Shown: positions 53,038 through 61,379 of the stretch, piece after piece
Position numbering within the stretch: the first letter of the stretch is position 1
How the letters are laid out: each line of letters starts with the position of its first letter
From: Agromyces sp. Soil535
Lineage (GTDB): Bacteria; Actinomycetota; Actinomycetes; Actinomycetales; Microbacteriaceae
Assembly (NCBI RefSeq): GCF_001428255.1
Contig: NZ_LMRW01000001.1
Location: 126,504 to 190,503, forward strand
Direction: 5' to 3'
DNA length: 64,000 nt
The notes under the pieces: generated by a model
What the model saw: only the letters and a program-made list of their open reading frames with translations
What the model was told of the DNA's origin: nothing
The model's database searches: none
Translations under genes and position numbers: made by a program

Positions 53038-54860
53038 CCCGCCGCTCCCGTGGTCGTGGTCGTCGCCTGCGCCTCCGCCGGCGAGGGCCCAGGCGCCGGC
53101 AGTCGCGCAGTCACCCGGGTTCCTCCCTCGGCCCGCCGGGTCACCTCGACGGTGCCGAGGAGCTCCGCCGCGCGCTCGTGCATCGATCGCAGGCCCACGC
53201 CCGCATTGACGCGGGTCGGAAGGCCTCGTCCGTCGTCGACGACGTCGAGCCGCAGCATCCCCGGTTCGAGGCCGAGGGTGACGGTGCAACGGGATGCCGC
53301 GGCGTGCCGCCGGACGTTCGCGACCGCCTCCTGGGTGATCCGAAGGGCCGCGGACTCGACCGCAGCGGGGAGCGTGAGTCGCCGTTCGGGTGCATCGACC
53401 TCCACCACCGGCAGGCTCCCGGGTGCGGCCACGCGCTCGCGGATCGCGGCGGCGAGGCCCCGGTCGTCGAGCACCGGCGGGCGGAGGTCGTAGGCGACCT
53501 CGCGCAGCTGTCGCGTCGCGGCGTGGAGTCCGGTGACCAGACGCTCTGCGGCATCCGCAGCCCGGTCATCTCCCGCGCGAGCGAACGCCTCGACCGCCGC
53601 CGCCGAGAGACCGAGCCCGGCGAAGGTAGGGGCGAGCTCGTCGTGGAGATCGCGGCGGAGGCGCTTGCGTTCCTCCTCGCGTGCGAACACGATGCGGGAG
53701 CGGGCCTCCTCCAGCTCGGCAACGACGCGTGCGCTGTTCAGGGCGGGTGCCGCCTGGGCGCAGATCTGGGCGAGCACGACGCGATCGGACGATGTGAGCT
53801 GCGCCTCCCCGGGACGCGGGGCGACGACGAGCTCGCCGAGTTCCTCTCCGGCATAGGTGATCGGGAACCGGGACGTTTCCGTGTCGCCGGTCTCGCCGGC
53901 CTGGGCGGCCACGCCGTTCTTGCCCTGCACGCCGGCGTACCGCACGCCGAGGGCGCCCGTGACCCCCTCGACGATCTCCGCGGCGACGCCTCGCGGATCG
54001 ACGGTGGCCGAGAGCCGGTCGCCCAGGGCGATAAGGGAGCGCAGCGCATCGGGGTGCCGCCCCGACACGACCAGGTCGGCCATGCGGCGTGCGCCGACCG
54101 CGAGCGGCACGGCGACGATCGCGGTCGCCACACCGGTGAGCCATGCAGCACCGCGCGGCGCCCAGGCATCCGCGCCCAGTGAGACCGCCCACGCCACGAG
54201 TCCGACCGCCACCGCCCAGGTACCGGCGCCGAGCACGACACGCAGCAACCGGTCGACTGCGACGAGCCGGGGGGTGAGGAGGCCGCCTGCGAACGCGGCC
54301 GCCGGAAGGTCGAGGAGCAGGTTCGCGAGCCAGTCCGCATCCTCGCTCGCTGCGCCCGCCGCCACGGCGATCGTCCAGAGGAGAAAGCCGAGGACCATCG
54401 CGACCAGGGCGAGGAGCGGCCAGCGGGCCCGCTCCCGCTCGGCGACCGACGAGCGCCGCACGTACCGGTACAGCTGTCCGCCGAGCAACAACGGCACCCA
54501 GGTGAACAGGAAGTGCCACGGCCACCACGCCTGCTGCTCCCACGCGAAGCCCGTCGCGAGGTTCACCGCTTGGAGGCCGACTTCGACAAACGCGGGCACG
54601 GCGATCCAGCGCGGCGTGAACCTGCCGTCGGGATAGACGGCGAGCAGGACCGCGAGGCTGATGTTCGCCACCGCGATCGCGGCCCGTGCCGGGGGGCCCT
54701 CGGCGGCGGGGTCCCACACCGCCGAGCAGGACGCCAGCAGCAGCACGATCGTGGCGCCCGCGGCGAAGGCGGGCACGCGGCGCCGTGCCGCCCGCCAGGC
54801 CAATAGTCCGGCGAGCGGGAGGTTCACCGCCAGGATCAGGACGGCGACCACAAGGTCCAT
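53034..54860 (-). CDS. Membrane sensor histidine kinase (NarL/DesK type)
   Basis: The 608-residue protein has an N-terminal membrane domain of seven or eight helices (about 1-270) and a GAF-like middle region (about 290-390). A HisKA_3 dimerisation domain follows, with the phosphoacceptor H406 in RRDLHDELAP. The HATPase domain has ITQEAVANVRRHA and VVDDGRGLP. The many helices suggest sensing in the membrane rather than by a periplasmic loop. It overlaps the response regulator by 4 nt and follows the 229-residue membrane protein gene by 7 bp. Confidence 0.93.
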   Translation of the reverse strand: MDLVVAVLILAVNLPLAGLLAWRAARRRVPAFAAGATIVLLLASCSAVWDPAAEGPPARAAIAVANISLAVLLAVYPDGRFTPRWIAVPAFVEVGLQAVNLATGFAWEQQAWWPWHFLFTWVPLLLGGQLYRYVRRSSVAERERARWPLLALVAMVLGFLLWTIAVAAGAASEDADWLANLLLDLPAAAFAGGLLTPRLVAVDRLLRVVLGAGTWAVAVGLVAWAVSLGADAWAPRGAAWLTGVATAIVAVPLAVGARRMADLVVSGRHPDALRSLIALGDRLSATVDPRGVAAEIVEGVTGALGVRYAGVQGKNGVAAQAGETGDTETSRFPITYAGEELGELVVAPRPGEAQLTSSDRVVLAQICAQAAPALNSARVVAELEEARSRIVFAREEERKRLRRDLHDELAPTFAGLGLSAAAVEAFARAGDDRAADAAERLVTGLHAATRQLREVAYDLRPPVLDDRGLAAAIRERVAAPGSLPVVEVDAPERRLTLPAAVESAALRITQEAVANVRRHAAASRCTVTLGLEPGMLRLDVVDDGRGLPTRVNAGVGLRSMHERAAELLGTVEVTRRAEGGTRVTARLPAPGPSPAEAQATTTTTGAAG

Positions 54861-54867
54861 GTCGTCA

Positions 54868-55557
54868 TCATGCCGCAGTCGCGGAAGCCGCGGTGCGTTC
54901 GGGCTCGGTGGTCCCACGTCGCCACCGTCGCAGCAGCAGGATGCCGGCGATCCCGAAGCCGAGCACCGCCCCGAAGATTCCGTACTGGTAGCCCGTCACC
55001 AGGAACCCGAGCAGCGGTGTGACGCCGGCGACCCATAGCAGCCCGATCACGGTGCGCGACATCCGCTCGCCCCTGGCTGCCCCGACCGCGACCATCGAGA
55101 TCCACGGCACCGCCGCGAACGCGAACAGGATGGTGCCGAGGTGCACGAGGATGAAGAGCCCCTCGACGACGGCTCGCTCAGCGGCGTGGTCGGCACCGAC
55201 CGCCGCGATGTTCCCATTGAGCAGGGCAGTGCGTTGCGCGAAGCCCGCGCAGCCGGTGAGCATCCAGCCGCCGGCCGCTATCGTCCCGAACGTCGTCGAG
55301 ATACGGGCGGCGAGCCCGCCGGCAGGCCAGACGACGCCGGCCAGCGACGGCGCAACGACCGCGAGTGCGATCCCGGCGCTCGCCCAGAACAGCATGAAGA
55401 GGATCCCTTCCCAGCCTCTCGCCTGCATCTCACCGGCGAGCGGATACTCGGGCGTATCGCCAAGGATCGACAGCGCGGCGTTCACCGAGAACGTCGCGAC
55501 GAACACGATCGCGAACCCCAGCATCGCCCAGCCCGCTACCCGAACCGATGCATTCAT
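54868..55557 (-). CDS. Hypothetical multi-pass membrane protein with the two-component system
   Basis: The 229-residue protein has about six transmembrane helices, including AGWAMLGFAIVFVATFSVNA, GILFMLFWASAGIALAVVA and FGAVLGFGIAGILLLRRW. A Thr/Ala tail ends it. No family is certain. AAGGAG lies about 8 nt before the ATG at 55557. Its tight spacing to the kinase gene suggests it shares the operon and may be a sensory partner or target of the kinase. Confidence 0.7.
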   Translation of the reverse strand: MNASVRVAGWAMLGFAIVFVATFSVNAALSILGDTPEYPLAGEMQARGWEGILFMLFWASAGIALAVVAPSLAGVVWPAGGLAARISTTFGTIAAGGWMLTGCAGFAQRTALLNGNIAAVGADHAAERAVVEGLFILVHLGTILFAFAAVPWISMVAVGAARGERMSRTVIGLLWVAGVTPLLGFLVTGYQYGIFGAVLGFGIAGILLLRRWRRGTTEPERTAASATAA

Positions 55558-55718
55558 GGTCTTCTCCTTCCATCGCGGCGCCAACGCGCCTCGACCTCAG
55601 GAGACCACTCGGGATTCCCGGTTCGACAGGGTCGACCGTTCCCGGGTCGAGCCGCCCGTCAGTCGACCAGCGCCACGTGGCTCGCGACGTGCCCGAGATA
55701 GGCGCTCCACGGAGGTGT

Positions 55719-55775
55719 TGAGTTGGACATTCAGATGACACGTACCCGCGGTATTGGACATGTTCCGCAGATTCC
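55719..55775 (+). repeat. Right-end-type cassette repeat, degenerate copy
   Basis: The segment contains GTTGGACATTCAGATGACA, GTACCCGCGG and ATTGGACATGTTCCGC. It matches the copy at 63524-63590 over more than 50 bp, but its outer end lacks the intact GGAACCTACA. It separates the two-component block from the SDR-MFS-sigma block. Confidence 0.65.
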
Positions 55776-55879
55776 TCACCGCCTTGCTGTCCGAGAGCCG
55801 GTGCGGGATGAAGACTGCTGGCGTCGATCGCTCACCCGAGGATGGGGAGCACCGCCGCAGCAAACCCCGCACCGGCGAA

Positions 55880-55918
55880 CTGAAGGGCCTCGAGTCTGGG
55901 AATCTCGAGGCCCTTCAG
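55880..55918 (-). terminator. 15-bp perfect stem downstream of the SDR gene
   Basis: CTGAAGGGCCTCGAG (55880-55894) pairs exactly with CTCGAGGCCCTTCAG (55904-55918) over a 9-nt loop. It lies 22 bp after the stop of the leftward SDR gene. Confidence 0.75.
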
Positions 55919-55939
55919 AGAGCGGTACGCGGAGGAACG

Positions 55940-56731
55940 CTAGTCGTCCATGCTGCCCATGGTGAGGTTGATGGTGGTTCCGGTCATGCCGCCCGCCTGG
56001 TCTGATGCCATGAAAGCCGCGACATTCGCCACCTCCTCGAGCGTCATCAGCCGGCGAGAGTGGGTTCGAGCGGCGAGAGTGTCTCGGAATTGCTCCCAGG
56101 TGAGTCCGGTGGCTTCTGCCCGGGGCTCGAACGCCTCCTTTATCGTGCTCGACCCATCGATGCCTTGGGGCCGCAAGCCGACCACGCGGATTCCGTGCGG
56201 GGCCAGTTCGGCCGACAGGCTCCGCGTCAACGACTCCTTGAGCGCCTGGGCAGGACCATAGCCGCCTACAAGCGGGATGCCGATCCGCGAATGCAGGGCG
56301 CCGACGGTCATGATGACGCCCGAGTGGTTGGGCAGCATCTGGCGTGCGGCCAGGCGTGCCGTCAGGAAGTAAGTGGTCGCGTAGCTGTCGATCGCCCGCA
56401 TGAAACGGTCGAGATCGAGATCGACCAGGTACTCGCCAACGACCTGTGAGTCCTGGATGGCAACGGCATTGAAGGAGACGTCGATCCTTTGCTCCTTCTC
56501 GACGACCGATCGGAGGTGCGTTTCGATCGCATCCTCATCCAACGCATCCACTTCGGTCGCCTCAGCGAACCCACCTGAGGAGACGATGTCCCGTGCGATC
56601 CTTTCGACCGGCCCCAGCGTGTGCCCGGTGAGGAACACACGGGCTCCCTCTCGGGCGAACGCGCGTGCGACCGCCTCGCCGATGGACCCGGCGGCACCGT
56701 AGACCACCGCGACCTTGTCCTGAAGCATCAT
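55940..56731 (-). CDS. Divergent short-chain dehydrogenase/reductase-fold protein
   Basis: The 263-residue protein has the SDR cofactor motif VVYGAAGSIGEAVARAFA, an Asn-containing FNAVAIQDS in place of NNAG, and the C-terminal SDR ending. The catalytic YxxxK motif is altered to YGPAQ, with Gln for the essential Lys. The expected Ser is also not evident. It may therefore bind NAD(P) without normal reductase chemistry. It is encoded downstream of the MFS exporter, 13 bp from its stop, and ends at a strong terminator. Confidence 0.85.
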   Translation of the reverse strand: MMLQDKVAVVYGAAGSIGEAVARAFAREGARVFLTGHTLGPVERIARDIVSSGGFAEATEVDALDEDAIETHLRSVVEKEQRIDVSFNAVAIQDSQVVGEYLVDLDLDRFMRAIDSYATTYFLTARLAARQMLPNHSGVIMTVGALHSRIGIPLVGGYGPAQALKESLTRSLSAELAPHGIRVVGLRPQGIDGSSTIKEAFEPRAEATGLTWEQFRDTLAARTHSRRLMTLEEVANVAAFMASDQAGGMTGTTINLTMGSMDD

Positions 56732-56744
56732 GCTCTTCTTCCTC

Positions 56745-58178
56745 TCAGTTGACGTTCGAAACAGACGACGGTGCGGCTTCCACGCGCGCGCGGCGCCCAG
56801 GTGTCGGGAACGCGATTGCGGAGGCGATTGCGCCGACAGCCGCGGTGACGAAGATCCCCCAGAATCCCGCGCGGAATCCATCGACTCCGGTGGCCGTCGC
56901 GATCAACAGGCTGGCCACGACGGCCACACCGATCGCTCCGCCGAGTTCACGCATCGTCTCGACGAGGCCGGATGCCAGGCCGGTCAGCGAGGGGGAGACG
57001 TTGGACAGCGCGCCGATCTGCGCCGCGGGCGCGGCGATTCCCCCGGCGAGGCCCGCCAGCACGAAAGCCGGCAGCAGGTTGAACGCATAGACGGCATCGG
57101 CCGACACCGAGGTGAGTAGGAGGACCGCCGCCGCGAGAAGCGCTTGACCGACGACGAGCAGTACACGGACCCCGACTACTCCGACGAGCTTGCTCCCGGT
57201 GACCGCCGCTGCGACAAATGAGATAACCGTCGTCGCGAGCCAGGCAATACCTGCCTGGGTCGGCGAGTAATCCAGCACCTGCTGCATGAAAAGCGATCCG
57301 AGGAAGATGAACGAGAAGAAGGCTCCGAATGTGAAGAACGCTGAGACGTTCGCGGCAACGAGCGTCCGGTTACGCAGTGCGACGCCCGGCAAGAGCGGGT
57401 CGCGGGATCGTTTCTCGATGAGGACAAAGGCGGCCAGGAGCACGACGCCTGCAACGAGAGGAGCCCACGCCCACGACGAGGCCCAGCCTGAATCCGCGGC
57501 GCGGTTTAGTCCGAAGATGATGGCCAGCAAACCCCCGGTGACGGTGACGGCGCCAGCTACATCGAACCGGGCGCCGGCACGTCTCGCACCAGCCTCCGCG
57601 GGGAGTCCGACAAGAGCCAGCACGATCAGGACGACGCCGATCGGGACGTTGATCAGGAAGATCGATCGCCATCCCGGACCGTCCGTCAGCAGTCCGCTCG
57701 CGATGACGCCGATCGAAGCCGATACGCCCGTGACAGCGCCGAAAAGTCCGAGCGCCCGGTTGCGGGCCTCGCCCTCTTCGAACGTGACGGCCACAATCGA
57801 TAGGGCTGCCGGAGGTATGAGAGCGGCGCCGAAGCCTTGCACGGCGCGAGCACCGATCAGTGTCTCTGCGGATCCGGCGAGCCCCGCCGCGAGCGACGCG
57901 AGGGTGAACAGGGCCAGTCCGACGATCAGGATGCGGCGCCGGCCGAGGAAGTCTGTCAACCGTCCGCCGAGAAGCAGGAATCCGCCGAGAAGCAGGCCGT
58001 ACGCGATGACGACCCACTGCAAGACGCCCTGTTCGATCTCGAGCTCCGACTGAATCGACGGTAGTGCCACGTTGACGATGGCGACGTCAAGTACGACCAT
58101 GAACTGCGCCATGCAGGCGAGCGCGAGGAGAAGCCCTCTGCTGCGGGGGGTTGGGATTGACACCTTGACTCCGTTCAT
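56745..58178 (-). CDS. MFS multidrug exporter, DHA2 (14-helix) family
   Basis: The 477-residue protein has about 14 transmembrane helices. It shows the DHA2 opening ACMAQFMVVLDVAIVNVALP, motif A LLGGRLTDFLGRRRI and a following LFTLASLAAGLAGS. DHA2 proteins export drugs or dyes by proton antiport. It diverges from the ECF sigma factor gene and is followed by the SDR gene, probably one operon. The ATG at 58178 (MNGVKVSIPTP) is chosen. Upstream in-frame ATGs overlap the promoter region. Confidence 0.9.
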   Translation of the reverse strand: MNGVKVSIPTPRSRGLLLALACMAQFMVVLDVAIVNVALPSIQSELEIEQGVLQWVVIAYGLLLGGFLLLGGRLTDFLGRRRILIVGLALFTLASLAAGLAGSAETLIGARAVQGFGAALIPPAALSIVAVTFEEGEARNRALGLFGAVTGVSASIGVIASGLLTDGPGWRSIFLINVPIGVVLIVLALVGLPAEAGARRAGARFDVAGAVTVTGGLLAIIFGLNRAADSGWASSWAWAPLVAGVVLLAAFVLIEKRSRDPLLPGVALRNRTLVAANVSAFFTFGAFFSFIFLGSLFMQQVLDYSPTQAGIAWLATTVISFVAAAVTGSKLVGVVGVRVLLVVGQALLAAAVLLLTSVSADAVYAFNLLPAFVLAGLAGGIAAPAAQIGALSNVSPSLTGLASGLVETMRELGGAIGVAVVASLLIATATGVDGFRAGFWGIFVTAAVGAIASAIAFPTPGRRARVEAAPSSVSNVN

Positions 58179-58195
58179 CGATTGCGATCGGTGGG

Positions 58196-58285
58196 TTAGA
58201 CACAGGCGAACCGCAGAACTGGTCGGTTCTCCAAAACCGGTTTCCAACGCCGAGCCGCCCAGTTGCCGAGACGATCGGTGTCTAA
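58196..58285. promoter_or_regulatory. Divergent promoter region with inverted TTAGACAC
   Basis: TTAGACAC (58196-58203) is inverted as GTGTCTAA (58278-58285) between the MFS and ECF sigma gene starts. GATCGGTG also occurs next to each arm. The mirror-image sites look like two promoters or operators read outward by the same factor, possibly the adjacent ECF sigma factor itself. Confidence 0.45.
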
Positions 58286-58306
58286 ATAGATATGGAAGAG
58301 GTATGG

Positions 58307-59308
58307 GTGACCGTGCACCCGACGATTGCTGACGGTATAGCGCGGGCTCGCGCTGGAGACAGTGAGGCTTTTCGGCGGCTCACCGATCCGCACCGTCGCG
58401 AACTCCAACTGCACTGCTACCGCATGCTGGGTTCCTTCCAGGATGCCGAGGACGCTCTGCAGGACACCCTGCTGAGCGCGTGGCAGGCAATCGGTCGATT
58501 CGAAGGACGCGCCTCAGTGCGCACCTGGCTGTACAGCATCGCCACCAACCGGTGTCTGAATGCGCGTCGATCGGCTAGCAGTCGTCGCGCGAAGGAGTGG
58601 AACGTGCCGGGTGTCGAACCGCCGGAGCCGAGCCGAATGGGCGACATCGTATGGCTGCAGCCGTTTCCCGACGTCTTTCTCGCTGGTGAGACCACCCCGG
58701 AGTCGTGGGTGGAACAGACCGAGACCATGTCCCTCGCTTTCGTGACCGCGCTGCAGACGCTGCCGCCTCGCCAGGTCGCGGTCCTGATCCTTCGCGACGT
58801 CCTCGGTTTCCACGCGAACGAGGTCGCCGAAATGCTTCATTCGACCGTCGACGCCGTCAACGGCGCGCTGAAGCGCGGACGCGCCGGACTCCGCCGCCGG
58901 CAACGGACCGGCGAAACGCCCCCCCTTCCGCTGTCCCCGGACGAGACCGCGATCGTCGAGAACTTCGTACGGGCGTACCAGTCGGCCGACGTCCAGTCGG
59001 TTGTCGCGTTGCTCACCGACGACGTCTTCATCTCGATGCCGCCGATGCCCTTCGAATACGAAGGTCCTGAGGCGGCCGCCGCCCTCTGCGGAAGCATCTT
59101 CGGAGCGGGACGCAGATTTGAGCTCTTGGCTACCCGCGCCAACGGACAACCCGCATTCGGCACATACCTCAAGACATCGGACGGCACGCGGCGCGGAACC
59201 GGGCTGCTCGTTCTCACACTCTCCGGCGATCGGATCAGCGCGATGACTCGCTTCGAGGGCACCGTGCTGCCGTGGTTCGGCCTACCGCGGTCGCTGCCGG
59301 CGCGGTGA
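58307..59308 (+). CDS. ECF sigma factor with SnoaL-like C-terminal domain
   Basis: The 333-residue protein has sigma-70 region 2 (about 18-85, with CYRMLGSFQDAEDALQDTLL) and region 4 (about 145-200, ALQTLPPRQVAVLILRDVLG). A SnoaL/NTF2-like C-terminal domain of about 120 residues follows. This layout fits the SigG/SigJ-like ECF groups, which are controlled by their own C-terminal domain instead of an anti-sigma factor. No anti-sigma gene is nearby. GGAAGAGG precedes the GTG at 58307. An in-frame ATG at 58292 lies within that site and is less likely. It diverges from the exporter-SDR operon, its likely target. Confidence 0.9.
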   Translation: MTVHPTIADGIARARAGDSEAFRRLTDPHRRELQLHCYRMLGSFQDAEDALQDTLLSAWQAIGRFEGRASVRTWLYSIATNRCLNARRSASSRRAKEWNVPGVEPPEPSRMGDIVWLQPFPDVFLAGETTPESWVEQTETMSLAFVTALQTLPPRQVAVLILRDVLGFHANEVAEMLHSTVDAVNGALKRGRAGLRRRQRTGETPPLPLSPDETAIVENFVRAYQSADVQSVVALLTDDVFISMPPMPFEYEGPEAAAALCGSIFGAGRRFELLATRANGQPAFGTYLKTSDGTRRGTGLLVLTLSGDRISAMTRFEGTVLPWFGLPRSLPAR

Positions 59309-59515
59309 GTATCCGTGGACAAAGACTAGGCGGCGGCGCACCGACCACCGGGGGGCATATCCGGACCCTCCGACACCGCCGGAACGCGACTATGCCGCGT
59401 TCGCGCTCAGACTACGCGCGGCAAACCAGGTCGCTAAAGGAAACTCGACACGCCGCGGCGGTGCAGTCCGTAAGACGATCGGCATAGTGTTGTCCGGCCG
59501 TTGATCCGGGCGGCC
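59309..59515. other. Intergenic stretch without gene
   Basis: No supported gene or clear structure is seen between the sigma factor gene and the cassette repeat at 59516. Confidence 0.4.
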
Positions 59516-59591
59516 GTCCACGCAACATGGCAAAATTTGCCAAGTGCATGCCATCTTCCGTGGAAAATGCCATCTTCGCGTGGATCCTACA
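59516..59591 (+). repeat. Right-end-type cassette repeat, copy 3
   Basis: This 76-bp unit begins GTCCACGCAACATGGCAAAA and ends GGATCCTACA. An odd palindrome TGGCAAAATTTGCCA lies near its start, and ATGCCATCTTC occurs twice. The bases after CCTACA (ACGACGAAATGAACCCTAG) resemble those after the copy next to dnaB. Confidence 0.75.
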
Positions 59592-59692
59592 ACGACGAAA
59601 TGAACCCTAGACAAGCTCACCCAGTAGCGCCCACCGAGAAGGCCCAAAGTCCCTCCGAAGGGTGCGCTCACGCGCCACGATCAGGTACGCGC

Positions 59693-60709
59693 ATGCGCAT
59701 TGTCAGCGCCTTGGTCGCGACCGCCCTGCTTGCGCTCTCGTCGGGCTGTGACTCGGCGCGACCCGTGAGCGTGGTGTCGGGCACGGTGCAGCGCCTCGTC
59801 GTCGACACCGACCTCGACCTCTCCGACATCGCTGCACTGGCCGCTCTACTCCGCGAGCCCAAGGTCGACGTCGTGGCGGTGACCCTCACGCCGAACGGCA
59901 CGGGACCGTGGGATTGCAACACGCTCCTCCGCCTCGGCCACTGGGTGCTCGACCGGATGTCGCGCACCGACGTGCCCCTGGCCTGCGGGCGGGAGCACGC
60001 CGCCCCAGGTGCCCTCGCCTTCCCGGCCACCTATCACGCGGGTGCCGCGCGGATCTGGGGACTGACTCTGCCTCCGGTACCCGCAGGGGCAGACACCACG
60101 ACGGCGGCCGCACTGATCTCGCGCTCGGCCAAGGCATCTCCTGTGCCGATCCTGGTCGTCGCGCTCGGCCCGTGGACGAACCTCAAGGACGCCTTCGCCG
60201 CCGACCCGAAGTTGGTCGGTCGGGTAAGCGCCGTCCATGCGATGGTCGGAGCGGTCGACGTGGACGGCAACGTCCAAGTGGGTTCGGTGAGGTACGAGGA
60301 CCGGCTCGAGTGGAACGCCGTCCTGGACCCCGAGGCGTTCCGGGAGGTGTTCGCCACGTCCGTCACGCTCCGGCTGGTCCCGCTCGACGCCACCCAGGAC
60401 GTGCCCGTCCCGGGCGACCTCCGCAGACGCCTGCAGGCAAAACAGGCCGCCCCCGGCGCCGCGCTCGTGGCTGACCTGCTCGATGGGTGGCCCGAACGGG
60501 CCACCGGTGCGGGCCAGCAGCTCTGGGACGAGCTGGCCGCGCTGGCGGTGACCCGCGCCGAGGTGGTGCGGTGGGAGGCCCGCACGCTCACCGTGGCCGC
60601 GAACACGCGGCTGGACATCAAGGACTCCGGGCGTTCGGTCACGGTAGCCGTCGAGGGGCACGCGGACGCCACCCTCACGGCACTCGTCGACGCGCTCTCC
60701 CGGCCCTGA
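59693..60709 (+). CDS. Nucleoside-hydrolase-like lipoprotein
   Basis: The 338-residue protein has a lipoprotein signal with lipobox LSSGC (C19). Its mature part resembles inosine-uridine-preferring nucleoside hydrolases. An N-terminal metal-site-like VVDTDLDLSDIAALAALL stands in place of DTDPGxDD, followed by VDVVAVTL, LVVALGPWTNLKDAF and the EWNAVLDPEAF region before the C-terminal His segment. The altered Asp motif makes catalysis uncertain. It may be a secreted ribose- or nucleoside-binding protein. The start at 59693 is fixed by the signal peptide. Confidence 0.78.
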   Translation: MRIVSALVATALLALSSGCDSARPVSVVSGTVQRLVVDTDLDLSDIAALAALLREPKVDVVAVTLTPNGTGPWDCNTLLRLGHWVLDRMSRTDVPLACGREHAAPGALAFPATYHAGAARIWGLTLPPVPAGADTTTAAALISRSAKASPVPILVVALGPWTNLKDAFAADPKLVGRVSAVHAMVGAVDVDGNVQVGSVRYEDRLEWNAVLDPEAFREVFATSVTLRLVPLDATQDVPVPGDLRRRLQAKQAAPGAALVADLLDGWPERATGAGQQLWDELAALAVTRAEVVRWEARTLTVAANTRLDIKDSGRSVTVAVEGHADATLTALVDALSRP

Positions 60710-60737
60710 TTCCGCGAGCCGGTCGAAGGGCCACGCG

Positions 60738-60769
60738 TTGACCTTGGAATCGGGTCCAAGGCCTACCGT
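60738..60769 (+). promoter_or_regulatory. MerR-type promoter with central dyad
   Basis: TTGACC (60738-60743) and TACCGT (60764-60769) are 20 bp apart, and CCTTGGA/TCCAAGG (60742-60761) forms a perfect dyad with a 6-bp centre in the spacer. This is the classic layout of MerR-activated promoters. No intact MerR gene is encoded within the window, so its activator may be lost or elsewhere. Confidence 0.7.
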
Positions 60770-60775
60770 CGCGAC

Positions 60776-60910
60776 ATGGACACAGTGACGCCCACGCCAT
60801 CGACACATATTGGGCGTCCCGAAAGCCGGTCCTCGAGCGCCCACAGTCCCGGCCGAGCCGCACGTTCGCGGGTGCGCGAATCGTGATGCCCGTACACCTC
60901 GCCTGGTGAA
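60776..60910 (+). CDS. Short, possibly leaderless ORF behind the MerR-type promoter
   Basis: The 44-residue frame starts MDTVTPTPSTHIGRPESR with an ATG about 7 bp after the predicted -10, as expected for a leaderless transcript. It ends MPVHLAW. No family is recognised. It may be the stub of a gene whose remainder was deleted, or a true small peptide. Confidence 0.35.
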
Positions 60911-61120
60911 GATGCCCGCAGGGGCACGCCATCCGCAACAGGGATGTCCGATTGGGGATCCGCCGATCGCCTAACGAACTCCTTCTCGCGCTGGTCGACG
61001 GTTGTGGATCGCGGCGGTAAATGGCGGCGTCCTCGCAGCATTAGCTGGCGCGCTGACCTCGTGGCCGACGAGGGCGACCCGACGCCCGCGTCCGTGGCGT
61101 TTCAGCTTCGTCTTGAGACG
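60911..61120. other. Intergenic stretch without gene
   Basis: No supported gene is seen. A short hydrophobic frame near 61002 (WIAAVNGGVLAALAGALTSW) lacks a ribosome site and runs into repeat DNA. Confidence 0.35.
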
Positions 61121-61255
61121 CGATTCCACGGTAAATGGTACAAATGCCATTTGTATGCCAAGTGCCGTGGAAAATGCCATCTAATCCACGGCTTTTGTCA
61201 TCCACTCGAGGGCTCTGATTCCACGAGAGATGGCCAATTTCTACATAGCGCCGCG
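61121..61255 (+). repeat. Left-end-type cassette repeat, copy 2
   Basis: The segment contains GATTCCACGGTAAATGG, a hairpin around TACAAATGCCATTTGTA and GTGGAAAATGCCATC. It then has AATCCACGG, TTTGTCATC and GATTCCACGAGAGATGGC, matching the inner part of the left ends at 51952 and 62014. The outer TGTAGGTTCC end is not visible. It lies just upstream of the GNAT gene block. Confidence 0.6.
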
Positions 61256-61337
61256 GACCAGCCCTGCGCTGGCATCCGGGCGGCATCGTCATCCAGATCG
61301 CCGGGCACTGTCGGTGGGTCCGGGCACACTGTCCCGC

Positions 61338-61379
61338 ATGACCGACGACGCACGCTTTCCCGCGGAGGAGCCGGCATGA
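61338..61379 (+). CDS. 13-residue leader ORF upstream of the GNAT gene
   Basis: A short frame MTDDARFPAEEPA ends with TGA at 61377-61379, overlapping the GNAT ATG by 4 nt (ATGA). It encloses the GGAGGAG that serves the GNAT gene. It may be a coupling leader or the stub of an upstream gene. Confidence 0.35.
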   Translation: MTDDARFPAEEPA

